Shown here in pieces: positions 9,849 to 20,783 of a stretch of 64,000 bases of DNA. Numbering within the stretch: the stretch's first letter is position 1; the number at the start of each line of letters is the position of its first letter. Under the pieces are notes generated by a model. The model ran no database searches and was not told the DNA's origin. It saw nothing but the letters and a program-made list of their open reading frames with translations. The translations under genes were made by a program, and so were the position numbers. The DNA lies in NCBI RefSeq assembly GCF_036373705.1, contig NC_089855.1, forward strand, positions 3,930,501 to 3,994,500, in the 5' to 3' direction. The stretch is from Amia ocellicauda (lineage: Eukaryota; Chordata; Actinopteri; Amiiformes; Amiidae).

Positions 9849-10400
9849 GGCAAATACAGGCAAAATTATAATTGTGTATTTTGAAATGTAGATTGAATTT
9901 ACACAGCGAAATGTTTAAAGCAGAAACCAATACACTTTCAAAAACATTGACAAATTGAAAAGATAGATTTATCTTAAGTGCCATAGCAGGTTCATGTGGT
10001 GATGATGCTTTCAATTTGATTAATAATAATATGCACGAAACATAATAAACCTTTGTTGTTGACAATAAAATGTGGTTTTGAAATCAACAAACTTTCCTTA
10101 CTAGACTTGTGCTTACAAAAACTTCATATAGCCTATTCTTTATTTTCACGTGTTTTCTCACAGAATCATTTTATATTATAATACTTTTACAATATTAATT
10201 TCAAATGTGCTGCAAACATATTGCAATTCTTCTGGCAATAGATAATCAGTTTTAACAGGACACAAAGATGACCAATAAGTTGATAATAATAAATACATAC
10301 ATGTATATAAGGTTTATTTATTTATTTTCATTGTATTGCATACATCAGTATAGTGTTACAATACTAACAACACTACGAATCCATTTTAAAGTCCTATGAC
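9849..10400. other. AT-rich stretch, nothing recognised
   Basis: No ORF with a known motif, no terminal repeats and no tandem array beyond short AT runs. Confidence 0.5.
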
Positions 10401-11683
10401 ACTTGCATTGTCTCACGCTTACAGATGTGTGGCTGCTGTCTGTGTCCAGTTAAATGAGCCAGGCCACAGTCTGACTCAGCGATGCCACCCCTTGCCACCC
10501 CTTGGATCTACCAGTGCTGATGATGTCCAGTATTTAAAAGCAGTTTCCTTTAAATATTCTAATTTTGCTTGAATCTCTTGGAAATGCAACAAACTGCATG
10601 ATCTTTCTTTTCAGTGGCAGACTGGTGGACAGTCCTGCTGGCTGATAACTTGTGGATTCCCACGAAGTCTCCCACTATATTTAAAAAAAAACTGACAGTG
10701 GCATAACAACAAATAAGCCACACACACCTGAATAACTGTTTGTAGGCTCCAATTCATTTTTTAACATTTCTACAAAAGTTAGAATGTCTTCTATTCCAAA
10801 ACGCCTTTTTTATGCAATCTGCCTATTTATTTTGGGTCTAAGTCTAAGTCCAAAAAAAAGTCCTAAAAGCATTTAAGACCTTTTGCGAACTTGGTCCCAG
10901 GTGTATGGGATATGGGGGGGAGATCATCAGAGTATGGGTTCACTCCAGGCCCAGTGACATCACTGACTGGAAATGTGCTTTAGTGGTGCTTTAGGTCATG
11001 GTAATTGGGTTCAGTGTTTCACAGGTCCTGCTCAGACCCACAGTGTGTCACAGTTGAGTGAATGTCAGTTATTCAAAGTGGAAGGAGAACTAGGAAATAA
11101 AATCAATAAAATACTATTATCATAATAATAATATACATGTTATCTTACTTGGGTAGAATTTTATTTTTGCAAATTATCATGGCAAAAAAGGATTATAACA
11201 GATACTGTACATTGGAAATTCATAGATATGAATCAGCTTAGAAAAACAATTAATCTCTTATACAAAGAACCATTGCTAGTCCAAAAGACTAGCTGACCTG
11301 TAGCTGCTCCCTCCTGTCTCATGGGGCTCCTCAATCTCAAGGGATCCACTCTTGTCCCTATATGTCCTATTGATACACTGCCTTGGCTGCTTATGTGGAA
11401 TAAGCATGTATTTCAAAATATTGTAACAATGCATGTTTCTATTTTCTAACCAAATTGGATATTGTTTTAATATATTTTAAATAGGTTTAAGTCTGTAATC
11501 TATATTTTGATATCTTCATAATATATTGTGATGTTCTGATATGGATTTTCAATAGGGATTACACACAGGAATATATTTAAAATGTAACTCATAAATATGT
11601 CATATAAACCTGTCCCAGACCACTGGATGAGGAAAGCATCATCTTCTGTAGCATGAATCATTTCACTAAGGGGCTTAAACCTT
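10401..11683 (-). other. Duplicated 3' flank of OR1
   Basis: Read on the minus strand, this follows the OR1 stop and matches the OR2 3' flank in order: TGCTACAGAAGAT.ATG, TTTCCTCATCCAGTGG, CCCTATTGAAAAT, AGCAGCCAAGGCAG, TATCAATAGGACA and GGAGGAGC..ATGAGA. Much further away come GGCCCAGTGACATCA and CAGGCCACAGTCTGACTCAG. A third copy is the orphan arm at 32755-33748. No ORF of interest. It marks the extent of the duplication unit. Confidence 0.7.
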
Positions 11684-12646
11684 TCACTTGCTACCTGGGA
11701 AGATACTGTTCTTGTTCAAGCTTTTCACCAAGCTGCCCCTGATCTCTTTAGTCCTCAGGCAGTAGATGATTGGATTCATGAGGGCAGGGAAGACATTATG
11801 AATCACAGACCCCATAACACGCATGTCCACTGAGGTCCCAGGAATCCTGTAGGAGATGAAGACCCCTGCAATCGTGAGATAGAACACAGAGATGACCAGC
11901 AGGTGTGAGCTGCAGGTGGACACGGCCTTGGCTCTTCCTGCTGAGCTGGAGATACTCAATACTGACAGAAGGATCTTCACATATGATAGCACAATGAAAA
12001 ACAGAGGGATGAGAAGAACACTCAGTCCAACAAATAAGACAACATAGCTGATTAAGAGAACATCTCCACAGGCCAGGCGTAGTACTCCTGAATAGTCACA
12101 GAAGCATTGGAGGACTCTGTTGGGTCCACAGAACCGCTTTGTGAATGCCAAACTAAAAGGAAGGGTTGGGGTCAGCAACCCTCCCAGCCAACAAACACCT
12201 ATGAGTTGCAAAGTGAACTTAACGGTCATCCTGGCTGGGTAGTGGAGTGGGTGACAGATGGCCATATACCTGTCATATGCCATGAGCAGTAAATTGTAAC
12301 TTTCTGTAGATACCAGAGCCAGAAAGAAGTAGGTCTGGGTGAAGCATGCTGAGAAGGAGACACTATAAGAAGTAGACCTGAAGACAGCTAACATAGTTGG
12401 TACAGTGTTTGTACAAAAGGTGATGTTAATAATGGCCAGACTACATATTGTCAGGTACATGGGGGTGTGCAAGTGTCTGTCTGCCGCCAGTATGCAAATG
12501 AGAAGAAGGTTCCCCAGTAAAATGAGGAGGTAGACTGTCAGGAACACAGCAAACAGGATGGCCTTGACCTCTCTGTCCTGCAGTCCAGGGAAACCAACAA
12601 TAATGAATTCACTGACCATTGATCCTGTGTAGTTTGTATCAGCCAT
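11684..12646 (-). CDS. Olfactory receptor OR1 (seven-transmembrane odorant receptor)
   Basis: Encodes a 320-residue rhodopsin-like GPCR of the odorant receptor family, expected in olfactory sensory neuron cilia, coupling odorant binding to a Gs/Golf-type pathway (family knowledge). Visible marks: N-glycosylation site NYT at 5-7, GN in TM1 (46), LHTPMY at 59-64, TM3 Cys101, MAYDRYMAIC at 122-131 (others have MAYDRYVAIC), extracellular loop 2 cysteines at 173, 181, 183 and 193, KAVSTCSSHL at 240-249 before TM6, and NPIIYCLR in TM7. The start was chosen because MADTNYTG is shared by all copies and follows the splice acceptor. Intact; opposite strand to OR2-4. The fish OR subgroup cannot be assigned by eye. 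Confidence 0.96.
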   Translation of the reverse strand: MADTNYTGSMVSEFIIVGFPGLQDREVKAILFAVFLTVYLLILLGNLLLICILAADRHLHTPMYLTICSLAIINITFCTNTVPTMLAVFRSTSYSVSFSACFTQTYFFLALVSTESYNLLLMAYDRYMAICHPLHYPARMTVKFTLQLIGVCWLGGLLTPTLPFSLAFTKRFCGPNRVLQCFCDYSGVLRLACGDVLLISYVVLFVGLSVLLIPLFFIVLSYVKILLSVLSISSSAGRAKAVSTCSSHLLVISVFYLTIAGVFISYRIPGTSVDMRVMGSVIHNVFPALMNPIIYCLRTKEIRGSLVKSLNKNSIFPGSK

Positions 12647-12703
12647 GGCTGTTCAATAAATCATCAGAAATAATCCTGCAATGCAAAATAAGACATATAC
12701 ATG

Positions 12704-12704
<1 letters not shown>

Positions 12705-12770
<66 letters not shown>
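12705..12770. repeat. (TA)n microsatellite in OR1 intron
   Basis: About 30 consecutive AT dinucleotides; a second tract lies at 12904-12955 in the same intron. Confidence 0.95.
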
Positions 12771-12772
<2 letters not shown>

Positions 12773-12901
12773 CCTCCAGCAGTGGTGACTGACCTTACCT
12801 GTGAAATGCCATCAGAGATGTAACTAGTCACCTTAGTCACTATCATTAATGTTCCACTATTGTGCACAGTTATTGGCAACCATTATTATTATCATGTTTA
12901 A

Positions 12902-12903
<2 letters not shown>

Positions 12904-12955
<52 letters not shown>
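12904..12955. repeat. (TA)n microsatellite in OR1 intron, second tract
   Basis: About 25 AT dinucleotides, interrupted only at the ends by TATG steps. Confidence 0.95.
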
Positions 12956-12957
<2 letters not shown>

Positions 12958-13307
12958 TTTTCAGTTTTTTTTAATATATTGTTCTGCAAACAATATTCTA
13001 TCACATTAAGTAACAACAAAAGCAACTTATATAAAAATATATCAGCAAACAAAACACCCCATGCAAACAAAATTAAAAACATTATATAATCATTAAATTG
13101 ATCCACATGTAATCAATGGCATGATGAAGCGAAAAAACAGAGATATTGTCATTTCAACACAATTAGAAAAGTTGTGTTGCACAGTCCTGTGGGTTGTATT
13201 CTTCAGATTAAAATACTGAATTATTTCTCTTATGCTAGTATCTTCGCAAATAGTGTAATCATGCAAGACAACACTGATCCGCTCTGAAGACGAGTACAAG
13301 ACACTTA

Positions 13308-13410
13308 CCGAAAGTCCAGTTAGACTGAAGCACTAAATTGAGGACCTGAATTGAACACACACAGCTTTATACCAGGTCCCAGTCCACTGGGGCTCTACAG
13401 GCTGGGACAC
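13308..13410 (-). promoter_or_regulatory. OR1 core promoter and non-coding exon 1
   Basis: Minus strand: CCAGTGGACTGGGACC, GGTATAAAGC (TTTATA on plus at 13366-13371), GTTCAATTCAGG, TTCAGTCTAACTGG, then a donor with the intron starting at 13308. TATA to donor is 63 bp, so exon 1 is only about 30-40 nt if transcription starts 25-30 bp below the TATA. The same cassette stands before every OR here. Confidence 0.75.
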
Positions 13411-14445
13411 AAAGGCAAATAATGCAATTAGTTCTACTCATTAGGCCGTCACCAAGGACTGAAGTTTACATCTATACAACATTCAACACTAAAGAAAAAC
13501 ACTGACATGGTGAACAGGAGACTTATTGACCTTTTGAGCTATTTGTTTAGGACGTGTCTTGGAAAGAAAAAAGACACAAGATTAAAACGACATTGTGTGA
13601 AGGGAGCTTCTATCAGTTCTACAGGTCATTGTTTCTACTGAGGAGTGTAGAGGCCAGAGCTGTGTAGAAAAGTGCAGGGAAACACTTTGATGGGAAAACA
13701 GACAGATTTCAGAAGATAATATTGTACTGTAGCAGAAGGTAGTGTAGTGATCTTGAGCTTCGCTAAGAGGCCTGGGCCTTTTAGTGATGTGGTAAAATTG
13801 CTGCACTGTGGCCCAGGAGAACAGGGTTCAAGTCCCAGTCATGATCGCTACCCCCGCAATACTACATTGGTGTCAGCAGCAGGATGACGTTACCCATGTT
13901 GGTGCCGAGGCAGTGAGAGCCTGAGAGCCTCAACTGTGGCCCAATGATGGTGGAGCAGCACAAGGATGCACTGTGATGACAGGGAGTGCTGAGAAGCCCC
14001 TGTGTGTGTTGGTGATGGCAGAGCGTGAGGTCGCACCCTAATGACAGAAGGCAGTAGTGTAGTGATCTTGAGTCTCGCTAAGGGGCCTGCGCCTTTTACT
14101 GATGCGGTAAGATCGGTGCACTGTGCTGTGGTGCAGGAGAACAGGATTCCAGTCCCCGTCATGGCCGCTACTCCCAAAATACTACAGAACAATTTAAAAG
14201 ATACCATTAACCCTTTGTTGTATATTTTATCATAAGGGTAACATCCAGTTCTTGCTATATATTACACACAAAAAGTCTTCAGTTGCAGGCAACTCCAGGG
14301 TAACAGTCTAATAAACCAACGGTAGGTTGCCACTTGGACAGAAGCTTTTGTTTCTCATTGTAGGATGGCACTGAAAACCCTGAGACACAATGCAAAGAAT
14401 GAATGCTGTTTTATCTGTGACATAATGTTTTATTTGTGCAATATA
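13411..14445 (-). other. OR1 upstream module, interrupted by a TRIM-like element
   Basis: Matches the OR0 module at 541-1098 segment by segment up to the GTGCAATATA word where a Tc1 element enters. The 13728-14186 segment is an insertion absent from OR0 and OR2. No coding content. Confidence 0.7.
13728..14186 (+). mobile_element. TRIM-like miniature LTR element
   Basis: Two direct repeats, 13728-13866 and 14042-14186, begin TGTAGCAGAAGG or TGACAGAAGG and end ATACTACA. They share AGTGTAGTGATCTTGAG, CTCGCTAAG and GCAGGAGAACAGG. They flank 175 bp that starts TTGGTGTCAGCAGCAGGATG, which looks like a primer-binding site. The paralogous modules read through AATATTGTAC-TATTTAAAA without it, and the flanks suggest a short duplication (GTAC/GAAC). 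There is no coding capacity. Alternative: a dimeric SINE, since each repeat has a B-box-like GGTTCAAGTCC. Confidence 0.6.
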
Positions 14446-15666
14446 CACTCACCTAAAGGATTATTAGGAACACCTGTTCAATTTCTCATTAATGCAATTA
14501 TCTAACCAACCAATCACATGGCAGTTGCTTCAATGCATTTAGGGGTGTGGTCCTGGTCAAGACAATCTCCTGAACTCCAAACTGAATGTCTGAATGGGAA
14601 AGAAAGGTGATGTAAGCAATTTTGAGCGTGGCATGGTTGTTGGTGCCAGACGGGCCGGTCTGAGTATTTCACAATCTGCTCAGTTACTGGGATTTTCACA
14701 CACAACCATTTCTAGGGTTTACAAAGAATGGTGTGAAAAGGGAAAAACATCCAGTATGTGGCAGTCCTGTGGGCGAAAATGCCTTGTTGATGCTAGAGGT
14801 CAGAGGAGAATGGGCTGACTGATTCAAGCTGATAGAAGAGCAACTTTGACTGAAATAAGCACTCGTTACAACCGAGGTATGCAGCAAAGCATTTGTGAAG
14901 CCACAACACGTACAACCTTGAGGCGGATGGACTACAACAGCAGAAGACCCCACCGGGTACCACTCATCTCCACTACAAATAGGAAAAAGAGGCTACAATT
15001 TGCACAAGCTCACCAAAATTGGACAGTTGAAGACTGGAAAAATGTTGCCTGGTCTGATGAGTCTCGATTTCTGTTGAGACATTCAGATGGTAGAGTCAGA
15101 ATTTGGCGTAAACAGAATGAGAACATGGATCCATCATGCCTTGTTACCACTGTGCAGGCTGGTGGTGGTGGTGTAATGGTGTGGGGGATGTTTTCTTGGC
15201 ACACTTTAGGCCCCTTAGTGCCAATTGGGCATCGTTTAAATGCCACAGCCTACCTGAGCATTGTTTCTGACCATGTCCATCCCTTTATGACCACCATGTA
15301 CCCATCCTCTGATGGCTACTTCCAGCAGGATAATGCACCATGTCACAAAGGTCGAATCATTTCAAATTGGTTTCTTGAACATGACAATGAGTTCACTGTA
15401 CTAAACTGGCCCCCACAGTCACCAGATCTCAACCCAATAGAGCATCTTTGGGATGTGGTGGAACGGGAGCTTCGTGCCCTGGATGTGCATCCCACAAATC
15501 TCCATCAACTGCAAGATGCTATCCTATCAATATGGGCCAACATTTCTAAAGAATGCTTTCAGCACCTTGTTGAATCAATGCCACGTAGAATTAAGGCAGT
15601 TCTGAAGGCGAAAGGGGGTCAAACACAGTATTAGTATGGTGTTCCTAATAATCCTTTAGGTGAGTG
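14446..15666 (+). mobile_element. Tc1/mariner transposon, DD36E type, copy A
   Basis: A 1221-bp element with inverted ends CACTCACCTAAAGGATTAT and ATAATCCTTTAGGTGAGTG, flanked by TA on both sides (14444-14445 and 15667-15668). Removing element plus one TA restores GTGCAATATAGAC, the sequence present at 1108-1120 in the OR0 module. Its transposase has one nonsense codon. Confidence 0.95.
14594..15634 (+). pseudogene. Tc1 transposase with one in-frame stop (copy A)
   Basis: The frame would give 346 residues: an N-terminal helix-turn-helix (SNFERGMVVGARRAG..SQSAQLLGFS), then a DDE domain with WSDESRF, QQDNAPCH and [12 protein letters not shown]. Codon 75 is TGA where copy B (51678-52709) has CGA, a CpG transition. 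The rest of the frame is open. The second Asp and the Glu are separated by 36 residues, which fits the DD36E (Incomer) group rather than classic DD34E Tc1. A DNA cut-and-paste enzyme, here dead. Confidence 0.92.
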
Positions 15667-15787
15667 TAGACTCCAAAGGGGACATTGCATGTCACCATGG
15701 GGCAGAGACCGTCCCTCTGTCTGCTTTAACTAGTACAGCTGTACTACATAATGCAGGTAGAGGGAGGGTTTGCCTGAGAGACAGGTC
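15667..15787. repeat. Hairpin repeat family H, partial copy
   Basis: AAAGGGGACATTGCATG.CACCATGGGGCAGAG, then the hairpin arms CCGTCCCTCTGTCTGC and GCAGGTAGAGGGAGGG, ending GCCTGAGAGACAG. It continues the OR upstream text from before the Tc1 element, and stops abruptly at the L1-like sequence at 15788. Confidence 0.6.
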
Positions 15788-15792
15788 ACAGA

Positions 15793-18156
15793 TCATTTTA
15801 AGTTTGATTCAAGCCTCCTTTCTTTTTTAAGGAATGTAGAATTTTCTGTTTTCTGTTTTTTTTTATTTTGCCACATAAATTTCATTATGAATCTATCTAA
15901 CATTTTAAAAGTAGTAGTTGGAACTGGAATAGGCAGAGATTGGAATACAAATAAAAGTCTAGGCAGTATGTTCATTCTTACAGTTTCTATTCTACCAAAT
16001 ATAGACAAATGTAAAAGACCCCACCGGACCATGTCTGCTTGTATGTGATTAATACGTTTCAGGTAGTTTTTCTGATAAAGTTCTGAAGTAGAAGGGGTAA
16101 TGGTAATACCTAGATATCTAAAACCTTTTTTAGATCAATTAAAAGTAAAATCCTTATTTAATTCAGAGGGCCTGTGACCCAACATCATCATCGCTTCTGA
16201 CTTTGTTACATTAACTTTATAGCCTTATATTTCCCCAAAGTCTTTTAAACACTACATGATTACTGGGACACTGGCTGAATGATCAATAACATATAGCATT
16301 ATATCATCTGAATACAGAGAAATCTTGTGTACTTCCCCCCTCACCGTCCGTTATTCCCTTAATGTACCAATTCTGTCTAATAAGTTTTGCAAGTGGTTCA
16401 ATACAATGGCAAATAATAATGGTGAAGGGGGACAGACTTGTCTAGTGCCCCTTTTTAAGTTGAAAATCCCGACACTCAGCCATTTGCCCTTACCCTAGAC
16501 CAGGGGTGGCTAACCCTGGTCCTGGAGAGCCGCAGGGTCTACAGGCTTTTGTTCTATCCAGATCATTAACTGCTTAATTGAACTAATTGTTGGTCTTAAT
16601 TAGGCAAAATGTCCCTGTGTTCAGAGTATTCATTAATTGGTAATTAAGAGAGACCTGGAAATCCTGCAGGATTGCGGCTCTCCAGGACCAGGGTTAGCCA
16701 TCCCTGCCCTAGTCCTTGGATTCAAGTATAATACTTTGACAAAGTTAATACATTCTAGATGAAACCCCATTTTTTTAATACGAGTTCAAGAATTGACCAA
16801 TTAACCGTGTCATATGCCTTCACTGCATCTAGGCTAAGTAGCATTGTGGTTTGTTTATTTTCCCCGGCCACCTCCTAATATTATTTGTTCTCGGTATTCC
16901 ACTATTAAATCCTGTTTGGTCTGGATGAATCAGTTTTGTAAAAAAAAAAATCGGTTTGCCATTAATTTATATAAGTTCTTCAGATCTGTATTCAGAAGGG
17001 AAATCGTATGGCAAGCCAAATTGTCATTTAGAGATATCTTAAATTGAATTGCAGATATCTCAAACTAAATCCCACCTCTCCCCCCAGGAAGACATATCTT
17101 AAATGGACTCGGGCTTGATCTTTTGATTGGATGAATGGCCATAACATTCTACATCATTTTCTTATAAAGCTTCACTCATGTTTGTAAAAACTAAATTCTC
17201 ACTGAAGGAATTCCCTGACCTGGTGCTTCCAAGCTAGCTTGTTAATAAAGTTTCTATTTGCTTTATCTCAACAACTATTCCAATTATTTTCAAAAATTTT
17301 CCTCTTAAAAGTGCCTTTGCTCCCTCCCACAGATTTGTTGGTAAAATGTCATTAAATTCGAGATACTCCCCAATTTCCTTTTCATTCTTTTGTTTCAGTT
17401 CAAGTTCAACTAGCATTGAAATGTTCAGTCTCCAGTATTTTAATTGAATAGTCATAACAACTGGGGTATGATCTGAAATAGTAATAGGCTGCATGTCGCA
17501 ATCTTCAACCCTGTTTAAATCCTGTGTGGATACCCCAAAAAAAAATCAATACGGGAATAACTTCCATGAACTGCGGAGTAAAAAGTTAAATCTTGAACCG
17601 GGTGTTTAGAATGAAATACTTCAGTAAGACCTAGTTCTTTCATTACATTGATAAGCATTTTAGATTTTCTAGAGGGAGGGCCGTCATCAGAAGGCAATTT
17701 GTCATTTTTTGTATTTATTACACAATTAAAGTTCCATCCCAAAATAATCATCCCCTTACCCTTACTTGACAATAACTCTGCTACAGATTTTAAGAATTTG
17801 GGGTCATCTTCGTTTGGAGCATATATTTTGAGCAATGATACTTCCACCTCTGCTATCATACCTACGACCATCACATATCTACCTTGGGTATCTTGATATT
17901 GGTCTATTTGAGTAAAATTTACAGATTTGTTAATTAATATCGCTACCCCATTTTTCCCCCCCAATTCAGAAGTCGAGAAAAAAACCTGATCTGCCCATTC
18001 CCTTCTTAACTTTCTATGTTCAACATCTGTAAGATGAGTTTCTTCTACAAAATCTATTGAGCATTGTGTGTGTTTCAACTGTGACAACAGCTTTTTCCTC
18101 TTGATAGGACTGTTTATACCATTGATATTATAAGATATCACTTTTAAAGTACCCAT
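15793..18156 (-). pseudogene. L1-like ORF2 (AP endonuclease and reverse transcriptase), broken
   Basis: From 18156: MGTLKVISYNINGINSPIKR (endonuclease start), VEETHL, VAILINKSVNF, IYAPNEDDPKF and SYSRIDFFLG, then ISDHTPVVMTIQL in another frame (about 17490). RT pieces follow: SLDAVKAYDTVNWSIL (about 16830), GTRQVCPPSPLLFAIVL (about 16410-16470) and LYSDDIMLYV (catalytic DD, about 16310). The last piece is LSIFGRIETVRMNILPRLLFVF (about 16000). Note the odd GWNFN where GDFN is normal, so the endonuclease Asp is changed. A hAT MITE sits inside at 16501-16706. Confidence 0.85.
16501..16706. mobile_element. hAT-type MITE inside the L1 reverse transcriptase
   Basis: Long inverted ends: CAGGGGTGGCTAACCCTGGT with CTGGAGAGCCGCAGG on the left, and TGCGGCTCTCCAG with ACCAGGGTTAGCCATCCCTG on the right. 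It is flanked by 8-bp near-identical duplications CCCTAGAC (16493-16500) and CCCTAGTC (16707-16714). 206 bp, non-coding; 8-bp duplications are typical of hAT transposition. Confidence 0.85.
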
Positions 18157-19142
18157 GTCCAGTCTACCCAACTTAACATTATTGCAAGTAGCAGAAACCC
18201 CAAAAGAAACCTGAGCACATACACAGCATGATCTGCTTTTGTTTCTGCAGTGTTTGTCTCCTTTAAAAATATCCTCAAATTCAGATTGAAGAAAAATATA
18301 CATCTTTATTTATCAAAACCCCCAGTGTATATACTGTGCTCCTGTCATGCCAACATAACAATTCAAACAGTTGAACTATTAACAAAAACAGATGGACTTC
18401 CAGATGGAAATCCAACAGACAGCTTCAAAGAATAATTAGCTTTTATACTTTCATCTTCAGCGTCAATGTTTAGGATTGTAGATAAGTATATTTGGTATGA
18501 TCAGCTATCTGTTCCCTATATACTGGGCAGAGAGTTATCATGGATTAACCACTCTGGGAAAAGTACCTGTAGTGTACTGAATAAAACAAGCCAGGCATTA
18601 AAAACATATTGCTGAGCTTGTCGCAGCCTATTACCAGGCGAACGTTACCACAACCTGCATCCATTGCAACCCAAGACCATTTCTTGTTTTGTCTTCCCTT
18701 ATTATTATTATTATTATTATTACATTTTTTTGTTATAAATACCTTGTGTTACATGTACCTTTGTACAATCAAAAGTAGACATTAAGTTTAGTGAGACAGG
18801 GACAACAAGCTGTATTAGTATCACCCAGATGCTAAACAGCATTAAGTCCCCCACATTTTTTATTTTTATTTTTTATAAACATATAATTCCCTCCCCCACA
18901 CCATCAAATGCAGCATCAACCCCAAATGATTAACAACAGTATATTAGCTAACATAAACTTAGTTATTTATTGAAACATTTATATTTATTTTTCCCTTCCC
19001 CCTTCTTTTATTTAAATTTCAATAGCCTATGACTTCCAAATTTATGTAAATGAAACTGCTCTCAGATTTTCATTTTCATAGGTATATATTTTTACCTTAA
19101 CCCTAATTGTATTACAAATCCAAAATATTCCAGAATAAAAAG

Positions 19143-20134
19143 TTACCTCTCATCGCTTTTTAAAATTTTATTTCTGTCAACTAAACCCTTTATGTTTGAA
19201 AGCTTGAAGATCCATCTCTGACAAGCCCCTGAACCTCCTTTTTCTCCCACATTGCTTTCCCTGCTGTGTTTTTGCATCAATTCTTTCTCCACAATTTCCC
19301 TCCTGTCTACTTCCACAGTGATCCGTAGCTTTTTCAGTGTCGGGAGTGCATCCATTAATGAGGGGAAAACTCTCACCCCTGCACTTTCAGGTAATACACT
19401 TGATGCCATTTTTAGCCGTGCTGGGTATGGAGACTGTGCTTTTATGTTTTTTCTCTCTCTGTACTTCTGAGGAGTAATCTTAATCAAAGAATATTCTTTG
19501 TCCTTTGAATGAGTTCCCTCTTTGTTTCCAGGCTTGTAACAAAACTGTCTGTTTTACTTTAAAGTCAAGGAATCTGACAATGTTAAAGCACGGGGTGCCA
19601 TTGTGTGCTCTTTCTAATTCCATGTTCAAATCTCCAGGCAGCTCTAACATTGTCTGGAGTAAATCTTTGCTAAACTCCAACATGTCATCCCCCTATGATT
19701 CTTCTGGAATCCCCAAAATCCTAATGTTATTTTGTCTCATTCTATGTTCTAAATCATCACGTTTTGACGCCAATACTACCTCTCCTTGTAACAGATAACC
19801 GAGAGCCCTGTCTTGCCTCATCATCCTGTCTTCCGTTTCTCCCAAACTCATTTCAACTTCTGTTATTCTTTCATCTATTTTGTCCATTCTTTGCTTTATT
19901 TCACCTATCGAGGCTCCTACCCGAGATTGTGGATTTGGTTTCTTTAAACAAGCTGATGTTTTCTTTTCTTAGTTTCCTCAATTCTTGAAGCACAACCTCC
20001 GTGTCTCCCGTTGATTAGTCGCTTAAAGATGTCGGCGATGCATCCTGGGAGCTGCGGATGCTGTCTCGTGTCGATTCTTCGCTTGGTCCCCCAGCTCTAG
20101 TCTCGCTCAGTTTGGTTTTATTTGTGGTACTCAT
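19143..20134 (-). pseudogene. L1-like ORF1 (coiled coil and RNA-binding protein), broken
   Basis: Minus strand from ATG 20134: MSTTNKTKLSETRAG, an in-frame stop after about 40 codons, then a heptad-like stretch KIDERITEVEMSLGETEDR and LEHRMRQNNIRILGIPE (19693-19887). After that come LELPGDLNMELERAHNGTP and RFLDFKVKQTVLLQA (19480-19683), the RRM/C-terminal domain of L1 ORF1. At least one stop and one frameshift. Confidence 0.8.
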
Positions 20135-20160
20135 GTTTAAAATAGCGCAGTTTCCTATAC

Positions 20161-20559
20161 AACACACTTTTGCCAGTAATTATTTCTGTGTGTTAGATTA
20201 CTTGGTCCATAGGCGCTGAGTTTTGAAATTACCGGGGGGTTGCTGAGTTACTAAGCCGTAACCCCTACGACCACTGCCAGATAAAAAAATTAGCAAAAGC
20301 GGAGGGGGGGGTTTCTCCGGTAAGAGCTGGGGGGGGGGGGTTTGTTTTATTTGGTTGTGTTTTTTATGGATGTTTGCTGCACTAAAACAAGTTCCTAACG
20401 GTTTTTATTTTTTGACAGAATGACAATACATACAGCATACATAAATACATACATAGGAAACGTAGTTAGTAGTACTTACTAGTACTTGTACTTATATAAC
20501 ATTGTGGCAACGTAAATTATGTTGCTACAATGTTGTGTGTTATCAGGGATCTTGTCTAC
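20161..20559. other. Unassigned stretch with poly-G tracts
   Basis: No gene seen. Contains GGAGGGGGGG and a G10-12 run near 20330-20340, just outside the L1-like 5' end; this may be part of its 5' untranslated region. Confidence 0.4.
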
Positions 20560-20728
20560 AATTACTAGCTCACACATCTAGGATGTAGTATATTTTCTTA
20601 TGCACTTTTTTCTTATGTAATTTTGAATTGTAAATTGTACTGTTTTGATCTGTAATTTTAGACTGTATTGCACTTTTATAATGCTCTTATGTTTTGTAAG
20701 TCACCCTGGATAAGGGCATCTGCTAAGA

Positions 20729-20780
<52 letters not shown>
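20560..20780 (+). mobile_element. SINE/LINE 3' tail with (AAT)n
   Basis: TTTTGTAAGTCACCCTGGATAAGGGCATCTGCTAAG followed by about 16 AAT units (20729-20780). The same tail closes the elements at 42430-42535, 47330-47395 and 58354-58459 and, in a diverged form, the tRNA-derived SINE at 3253-3432. The 5' part is too decayed to define. Confidence 0.6.

Positions 20781-20783
<3 letters not shown>

Larger units (their letters stand above)
12647..13307 (-). other. OR1 exon 2 5' UTR and intron 1
   Basis: On the minus strand TTTGCATTGCAG is the likely acceptor (exon 2 from 12675, 29 bp before the ATG). The intron holds two long (TA)n tracts (12705-12770 and 12904-12955). It also holds the conserved TTTCACAG..ACCACTGCTGGAG block (about 12774-12815) found in all four introns. 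The donor is GTAAGTG at 13308. Confidence 0.7.
15788..20160 (-). mobile_element. Decayed L1-like LINE, two ORFs
   Basis: Minus-strand L1-type element with an ORF1 coiled-coil RNA-binding protein and an ORF2 endonuclease/reverse transcriptase. Order on the minus strand: ORF1 from 20134, a spacer of about 1 kb with an (ATT)n run at 18703-18722, then ORF2 from 18156. It breaks off within ORF2 at 15788, against a hairpin repeat, so the C-terminus and 3' end are missing. Many stops and frameshifts. Confidence 0.85.

Noticed and set aside
12107..12292. ORF antisense to OR1, with similar antisense ORFs at 30414-30599 and 49521-49766
   Set aside because: They recur only because the OR coding sequences are near-identical; they are shadows of the OR frame.
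12664..13106. ORFs with long Ile-Tyr repeats
   Set aside because: Translation of (TA)n microsatellites, not protein genes.
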